Assembly (NCBI GenBank): GCA_016875695.1
Contig: VGPB01000084.1
Coordinates: forward strand, 1-7,947
From: Chloroflexota bacterium
Lineage (GTDB): Bacteria > Chloroflexota > Dehalococcoidia > UBA2979
Direction of reading: 5' to 3'
DNA length: 7,947 nt
Shown here: in pieces, positions 4,412 through 7,947 of the stretch
How the letters are laid out: each line of letters starts with the position of its first letter
Numbering within the stretch: position 1 is the stretch's first letter
Made by a program: the position numbers and the translations under genes
The notes under the pieces: generated by a model
What the model saw: only the letters and a program-made list of their open reading frames with translations
What the model was told of the DNA's origin: nothing
Database searches by the model: none

Positions 4412-5404
4412 ATGCAGATCAGCCCTAGCGTGCGGGCCGTGCAGGTCCCCGACGAGAGCCCCATGCACCCCATGTACACCAACATCTACCTCGTCGGCCG
4501 CGACCAGACCCTCACCGTCGACTCGGGCGAGGCGCTCGACCGCTACCGCTGGATGCTGCGCGGCTACCTCGCCGCCACCGAGAAGACCGAGATCGCGCTC
4601 GCCGCCATCACCCACCACCACAGCGACCACTCGGGGAACCTCAGGTGGGCCAGCGAGGTGCTGAAGGCCGAGGTCGTCGTGCACAAGAAGGCCGTCCCGC
4701 TGCTCCGCGGCAAGCTCCCCGCTCGCGACCGGGTGCGGACGCTCGATACCGACGAGGTCATCGACATGGGCGGCGGCGTGCGCCCGCGCGTGCTCTTCGC
4801 CCCCGGCCACAGCGTCGACTCCGTCGCGTACTACCTCGAGGACGAGGGCGTGCTCTTCACCGGCGACACGCTGCTCGGCAGCAGCACCACCACCGTCAAC
4901 GAGCTCGGCCCGTACCGTCGCAGCCTGCAGATGCTCGTCGAGCTGCCCAACCTTAAGGTGATCTGCCCCGGCCACGGCGCGATCGTGCACGACCCGCGCG
5001 AGCGCCTGCAGAGCCTGATCGCACATCGCGACATGCGCGAGCGCCAGATCCTCGACGTGCTCGATGATCGCCGCCCGCGCACGCCGTGGGAGATCATGCT
5101 GGCCGTCTATCCCGGCCTCGACACGCGGCTGCGCCGCGCCGCCACGGGCAACGTCGAGGCTCACCTGCGCGACCTCGAGCAGCAGGGCCGTGTGCTCATC
5201 CACGCCGGCAAGCCGCGCCGCCCGAACCCGCTCAAGCGCGCGCGCGAGGTCGAGCACGCCCGGCACGTGCAGCGCACGCTGCACGCCGCGAAAGCGCTAG
5301 AGGCGAAAGAGAAGCGCGAGCAGCTGCGGCTCCAGGAGTCGCCGCCCACCGCGCAGTGGGCCGTTCAGCCGACGTACGAGATCGTCGGCCGTGCGAAGGA
5401 CTGA
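4412..5404 (+). CDS. metallo-beta-lactamase-fold hydrolase with winged-helix tail (LACTB2-like)
   Basis: The 330-residue protein is a predicted cytoplasmic metal-dependent hydrolase. It has no signal peptide. Metal-binding residues are all visible: H68, H70, D72 and H73 in THHHSDHSG, H133 in APGHSVDS, D152 in FTGDTLLG, and H188 in CPGHGAIV. Residues about 203-265 (DMRERQILDVLDDRRPRTPW to AHLRDLEQQGRVLI) form a winged-helix segment like that which follows the hydrolase domain in LACTB2-like proteins, a family that includes an endoribonuclease in mitochondria. A highly charged helical tail runs from about 270 to 310 (KRAREVEHARHVQRTL and onward). The substrate is unknown; a hydroxyacylglutathione-type thioesterase or an RNase are both possible. 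It is apparently transcribed alone: the tRNA upstream is divergent, and 145 bp separate it from the importer genes. The stop is TGA. Confidence 0.88.
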   Translation: MQISPSVRAVQVPDESPMHPMYTNIYLVGRDQTLTVDSGEALDRYRWMLRGYLAATEKTEIALAAITHHHSDHSGNLRWASEVLKAEVVVHKKAVPLLRGKLPARDRVRTLDTDEVIDMGGGVRPRVLFAPGHSVDSVAYYLEDEGVLFTGDTLLGSSTTTVNELGPYRRSLQMLVELPNLKVICPGHGAIVHDPRERLQSLIAHRDMRERQILDVLDDRRPRTPWEIMLAVYPGLDTRLRRAATGNVEAHLRDLEQQGRVLIHAGKPRRPNPLKRAREVEHARHVQRTLHAAKALEAKEKREQLRLQESPPTAQWAVQPTYEIVGRAKD

Positions 5405-5488
5405 CGCCTGCTCGCCGCGTCGCGCGCGCGAGCCGCGCATCCCGCGCGAGCCTCGCACAGATTTGCGCGACTCGCGCAGGCTTCACGT

Positions 5489-5518
5489 TTGACGCTAGCC
5501 CGGTGCTCCACGGAATGT
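5489..5518 (+). promoter_or_regulatory. candidate promoter of the importer operon
   Basis: TTGACG (5489-5494) matches the -35 consensus at five of six positions. A weak -10-like GAATGT (5513-5518) follows at 18 bp spacing. The rest of the 5405-5549 gap is repetitive CGCGAG-rich DNA. No Fur box or complete cobalamin riboswitch was recognised. Confidence 0.3.
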
Positions 5519-5533
5519 GGCGCGTTGCCACCC

Positions 5534-5540
5534 GAGGAGA
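5534..5540 (+). promoter_or_regulatory. ribosome binding site GAGGAGA choosing the start at 5550
   Basis: GAGGAGA lies nine bases before ATG at 5550. An in-frame ATG at 5517 would add eleven polar residues before the signal peptide and would place this site inside the gene, so 5550 is preferred. Confidence 0.65.
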
Positions 5541-5549
5541 CACGCCCCG

Positions 5550-6566
5550 ATGCCGCCACGCCGCCTGCTGCCGTCACTCGTCGCGCTCGCCCTCGCGCTC
5601 GCCGCGCTCCTCGCGCTCGCGTGCGGCGACGACGAGGACGAGCCTGCCGGCACCGACGGGATGATGGACGCGGCGACCACCGCTACGCGCACCGCGACCG
5701 GCTCACCGACAGCCGCCGCGGCCGCGTACCCGCTCACGCTCAAGGACATGCTCGGCAAGGACGTCACGATCCCGGCCGCGCCGCGGCGCATCGTGGCGAC
5801 GAGCCCATCCGCCATCGAGATCCTGTACGCCGCCGGCGGCAAGTCTGTCGCGCGCACGTCGACGGCGCGCGTTCCCGCCGAGGTCGCCTCGCTGCCCGAC
5901 ATCGGCCGCGCCGAGCAGCTCTCGTTCGAGCAGATCGTCGCGCAGCGCCCGGACCTCGTGCTCGCCGACGCGTCGCTGCAGGCGCAGGTCGCGCCGCAGC
6001 TCACCGCCACGCTCGGCAACGTCCCCGTCGTCTTCGTCGGCGCCACGAAGTACGACGACGTGGCCGCCGCGTTGCGTCTCGTCGGCCGCATCACGGGCAC
6101 GCCCGCGGTCGCCGAGGCGGCCGCGAAGAAGATGGACGACGCGAAGGCCGCGGCGAAGCAGGCCGCGGCCGGTAAAACCGCGCCGAAGGCGCTCATGATC
6201 ATCGGCGCGACCAACGATCCCTACGCCGCGCTGCCCGAGTCGTTCGTCGGCGACCTACTCGGGCTCGCCGGCGGCACGAACATCGCCGCGGGGCTGCCCG
6301 CGAACGCGCCGTTCCCTGGCTACACCAAGCTCGCCGTCGAGCGCGCCGCGAGCAGCGCCGCCGACATCGTGCTCACCGTCACCCTCGGCCGTCCCGGTGG
6401 CCCCACCCTCGCTGACGCCGTAAAGGGCGACGCCGCTTACGCCGTGCTGCCCGCTGTGAAGCAGGGCCGCGTGCACAACCTGGACGTCGAGGTGTACCTG
6501 CAATCGCCGAGCCCGCGCGCCGCGGACGGTCTCGCCTCGCTCACGAAGCTGCTCTTCCCGCAGTAG
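5550..6566 (+). CDS. ABC importer binding lipoprotein, cobalamin/heme/ferric-siderophore class (BtuF/FhuD-like)
   Basis: The 338-residue protein is an extracellular or periplasmic helical-backbone binding protein that delivers a metal chelate to a FecCD-type permease. Residues 1-25 are a signal peptide: PRR, a long Leu/Ala core, and LALAC with Cys25 as the likely lipid anchor (Ala at -3 is less usual). An acidic and Thr/Ala-rich linker runs to about 58. YPLTLKDMLGKDVTIPAAP and RRIVATSPSAIEIL mark the first lobe, with E90 at the position used by this family for a salt bridge to the permease. LSFEQIVAQRPDLVLA is the usual next element. LLGLAGGTNIA and YTKLAVERAASSAADIV carry the second lobe Glu (E264). 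Length and order are typical. The permease starts 25 bp downstream, so they share an operon. The stop is TAG, with no similarity beyond it. The ligand is not determined. Confidence 0.88.
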   Translation: MPPRRLLPSLVALALALAALLALACGDDEDEPAGTDGMMDAATTATRTATGSPTAAAAAYPLTLKDMLGKDVTIPAAPRRIVATSPSAIEILYAAGGKSVARTSTARVPAEVASLPDIGRAEQLSFEQIVAQRPDLVLADASLQAQVAPQLTATLGNVPVVFVGATKYDDVAAALRLVGRITGTPAVAEAAAKKMDDAKAAAKQAAAGKTAPKALMIIGATNDPYAALPESFVGDLLGLAGGTNIAAGLPANAPFPGYTKLAVERAASSAADIVLTVTLGRPGGPTLADAVKGDAAYAVLPAVKQGRVHNLDVEVYLQSPSPRAADGLASLTKLLFPQ

Positions 6567-6591
6567 CCGCGGTCACGGGCGCGAGCACGCC

Positions 6592-7590
6592 ATGGCGATC
6601 GCCGCGCTGCGGCGCAGGCCCCCGCCCGCTGCGACGATCCCGCTCGCCGCGCTCGCGCTGCTGCTCGCGATGACGCTCGCCGTCGCGCTCGGCTCCGTCC
6701 GCCTCGGGCCGGTGACCGTGCTGGACGGACTGCTCGACCGCGGCGACCCGGCCGCGCGCCTGATCGTGTGGCAGCTGCGGCTGCCGCGCGTGCTCGTCGC
6801 CGCGTGCGTCGGCGCGAACCTCGCGCTCGCCGGCGTGCTGCTGCAGGGCATCACGCGCAACCCGCTCGCCGATCCGCACGTGCTTGGCTTCTCCTCCGGC
6901 GCCGGTGTCGCAGCGATCGCGATGCTGCTGCTCGCGCCCGGCACGCCGCTCGCGTTCGTCGCGCCCGCGGCGTTCGCGGGTTCGCTCGCCTCCGCTGCCG
7001 CCGTGTACGCGCTCGCGTGGCGCGGGGGCATCTCCGCCGTGCGCTTCGCGCTCGCCGGCGTCGCCGTCGCCGCCTTCGGCACCGCGCTCAGCACCGCCGT
7101 CATCGCCAGCTCCGACCTGTTTACGCAGTCTGCGCTCTCGTTCCTCGCGGGCGGCCTCTTCGCACGCGACTGGGGCCACGTGCACCAGCTCTGGCCGTAC
7201 ACGCTGGTCGCCGGCGGCGCCGCGCTGCTCACCGCGCGCTGGCTCAACGTCTTCGCGCTCGGCGACGACATCGCGCGCGGTTTCGGCGTGCGCGTCGAGC
7301 GCGCGCGCCTCGCGCTCCTCGCGCTCGCGGCGCTGCTCACCGGCTCCGCCGTCGCCGTTAGCGGCCTGCTCGCGTTCGTCGGCCTTGTCGTCCCGCACGC
7401 CGCACGGCTGCTCGCCGGCAACGACCATCGCACGCTGCTGCCGCTCGCCGCGCTACTCGGCGCGGCGCTGCTCGTGCTCGCCGACACGTTTGCCCGCGTC
7501 GCATTCGCGCCGTCCGAGATTCCCGTGGGTATCGTCACCGCCGTGATCGGCGCGCCCGCCTTCCTCGCGCTACTCCGGACCCGCGCATGA
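6592..7590 (+). CDS. FecCD-family ABC transporter permease (cobalamin/heme/siderophore importer)
   Basis: The 332-residue integral membrane protein forms the channel of a metal-chelate importer, normally as a homodimer. It is dominated by Leu/Ala/Val membrane spans, about nine or ten, after a short positive N-terminus (RRR at 7-9). Family hallmarks are RLPRVLVAACVG (63-74), AGVLLQGITRNPLADPHVLG (80-99), the FLAGG stretch, GLLAFVGLVVPHAARLLAG and the closing EIPVGIVTAVIGAPAFLALL. Length is normal for the family. The ATG at 6592 has no clear Shine-Dalgarno, which suggests coupling to the preceding gene. TGA overlaps the next ATG as ATGA, so the ATPase is translationally coupled. GC content and third-base GC are extremely high, like the rest of the right half. 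The substrate class fits BtuC, FhuB or HmuU relatives and is not resolved. Confidence 0.92.
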   Translation: MAIAALRRRPPPAATIPLAALALLLAMTLAVALGSVRLGPVTVLDGLLDRGDPAARLIVWQLRLPRVLVAACVGANLALAGVLLQGITRNPLADPHVLGFSSGAGVAAIAMLLLAPGTPLAFVAPAAFAGSLASAAAVYALAWRGGISAVRFALAGVAVAAFGTALSTAVIASSDLFTQSALSFLAGGLFARDWGHVHQLWPYTLVAGGAALLTARWLNVFALGDDIARGFGVRVERARLALLALAALLTGSAVAVSGLLAFVGLVVPHAARLLAGNDHRTLLPLAALLGAALLVLADTFARVAFAPSEIPVGIVTAVIGAPAFLALLRTRA

Positions 7591-7947
7591 ACGCCGCCGC
7601 CGGTCACCCGCCGCTGCTCGAGGCGCGTGCGCTGCGCGTGCGTTACGGCCCGCGTGATGCGCTCGTCGACGTCTCGCTGAGCGTCGCGCGAGGCGAGTGG
7701 CTCGCGATCATCGGCCCCAACGGCTCCGGCAAGTCGACGCTGCTGCGCACGCTCGCGCGCCTGCAGCGTCCCGCTGCCGGCAGCGTCGTGCTCGGGGGCG
7801 CCGACCTGTGGGCGCTCGCGCCGCGCGCCGTCGCCCGCCGCGTCGCGTTCCTGCCCCAGGCGCCCGACGCGCCTGCCGACCTCACCATCGAGGAGCTCAT
7901 CTGGTACGGCCGCTACCCGCATCGCGGCATGCTCGCTGCGCCCGCCG
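7587..7947 (+). CDS. ABC transporter ATPase of the metal-chelate importer, 5' part
   Basis: This frame starts at ATG 7587, overlapping the permease stop as ATGA, and runs off the right edge after 120 codons. It would hydrolyse ATP on the cytoplasmic side to drive the importer. RVRYGPRDALVDVSLSVARG precedes the Walker A motif GPNGSGKST (43-51). The Q-loop region is VAFLPQAPDAPADLTIEELI, with Gln91. YGRYPHRG, just after, matches the stretch seen in FecE/BtuD/FhuC-type ATPases. The signature motif, Walker B and switch His lie beyond the window. It completes a binding protein-permease-ATPase set. Confidence 0.92.
   Translation, partial: MNAAAGHPPLLEARALRVRYGPRDALVDVSLSVARGEWLAIIGPNGSGKSTLLRTLARLQRPAAGSVVLGGADLWALAPRAVARRVAFLPQAPDAPADLTIEELIWYGRYPHRGMLAAPA

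Noticed and set aside
4232..5284. 350-codon minus-strand ORF opposite the hydrolase
   Set aside because: It overlaps the tRNA and has shadow composition; the opposite strand has all metal-binding motifs of a hydrolase.
5405..5545. Repetitive CGCGAG-rich stretch as a CRISPR or tandem-repeat array
   Set aside because: The repeats are short, irregular and of low complexity, without regular spacers.
5489..5549. Annotated cobalamin riboswitch
   Set aside because: Only a B12-box-like end is visible; the conserved core and spacing are not, so it is kept as a weak finding rather than a feature.
6541..7922. Very long minus-strand ORFs (up to 449 codons) opposite the permease and ATPase
   Set aside because: Their Ala/Arg/Glu- or Ser-rich composition is that of antisense frames in extremely GC-rich coding DNA. 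The plus-strand frames carry the family motifs.

Overview
The window is high-GC bacterial DNA, and all genes read as bacterial. Two lipoprotein-type solute-binding proteins and IS3-family elements of a kind common in high-GC soil and aquatic bacteria would fit Chloroflexota or Actinomycetota. I cannot settle the phylum from the sequence alone. Base composition is uneven: the right side (about 4400-7947) is extremely GC-rich (one sampled 60-base line, 7321-7380, counts 46 G+C), while the solute-binding gene at 667-2442 is clearly poorer (line 1921-1980 counts 34).

Left half (1-3767), a mobile and decayed region. IS#1, an IS3-family element on the minus strand, enters from beyond the left edge and ends at 383. 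It has landed inside the first copy (A) of a second IS3-family element, IS#2. Only 154 bp of copy A survives (384-537, plus orientation). Next comes an intact family-5 ABC substrate-binding lipoprotein gene (667-2442) with no transporter partners. Then comes a full-length copy (B) of IS#2 in the opposite orientation (2479-3767). Copies A and B form a perfect 154-bp inverted repeat around the binding-protein gene. The IS#1 orfA and both IS#2 ORFs are interrupted only by in-frame TAG or TGA codons. Each is explained by one GC-to-AT transition at a Gln or Trp codon, and there are no frameshifts.

Middle (3768-4411), the edge between mobile and resident DNA. It holds a possible frameshifted gene remnant (3768-3898), a 34-residue single-membrane-span ORF on the minus strand (3895-3999), and tRNA-Arg(UCG) with an encoded CCA end (4166-4241, minus), whose 3' end faces the mobile region.

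Right half (4412-7947), ordinary resident genes, all plus strand. First is a metallo-beta-lactamase-fold hydrolase with a C-terminal winged-helix domain, LACTB2-like. After a 145-bp gap comes an ABC importer operon of the vitamin B12/heme/ferric-siderophore class: a lipoprotein binding protein, a FecCD-type permease, and an ATPase that overlaps the permease by ATGA and runs off the right edge. Together these three would capture a metal chelate outside the membrane and move it inward using ATP. The exact ligand is not evident.

I did not find a CRISPR array, defence system, phage module or clearly new system. The most unusual signals are the nonsense-only decay of the IS elements, the same TAG shared by both IS#2 copies, and the inverted-repeat enclosure of a compositionally distinct binding-protein gene.
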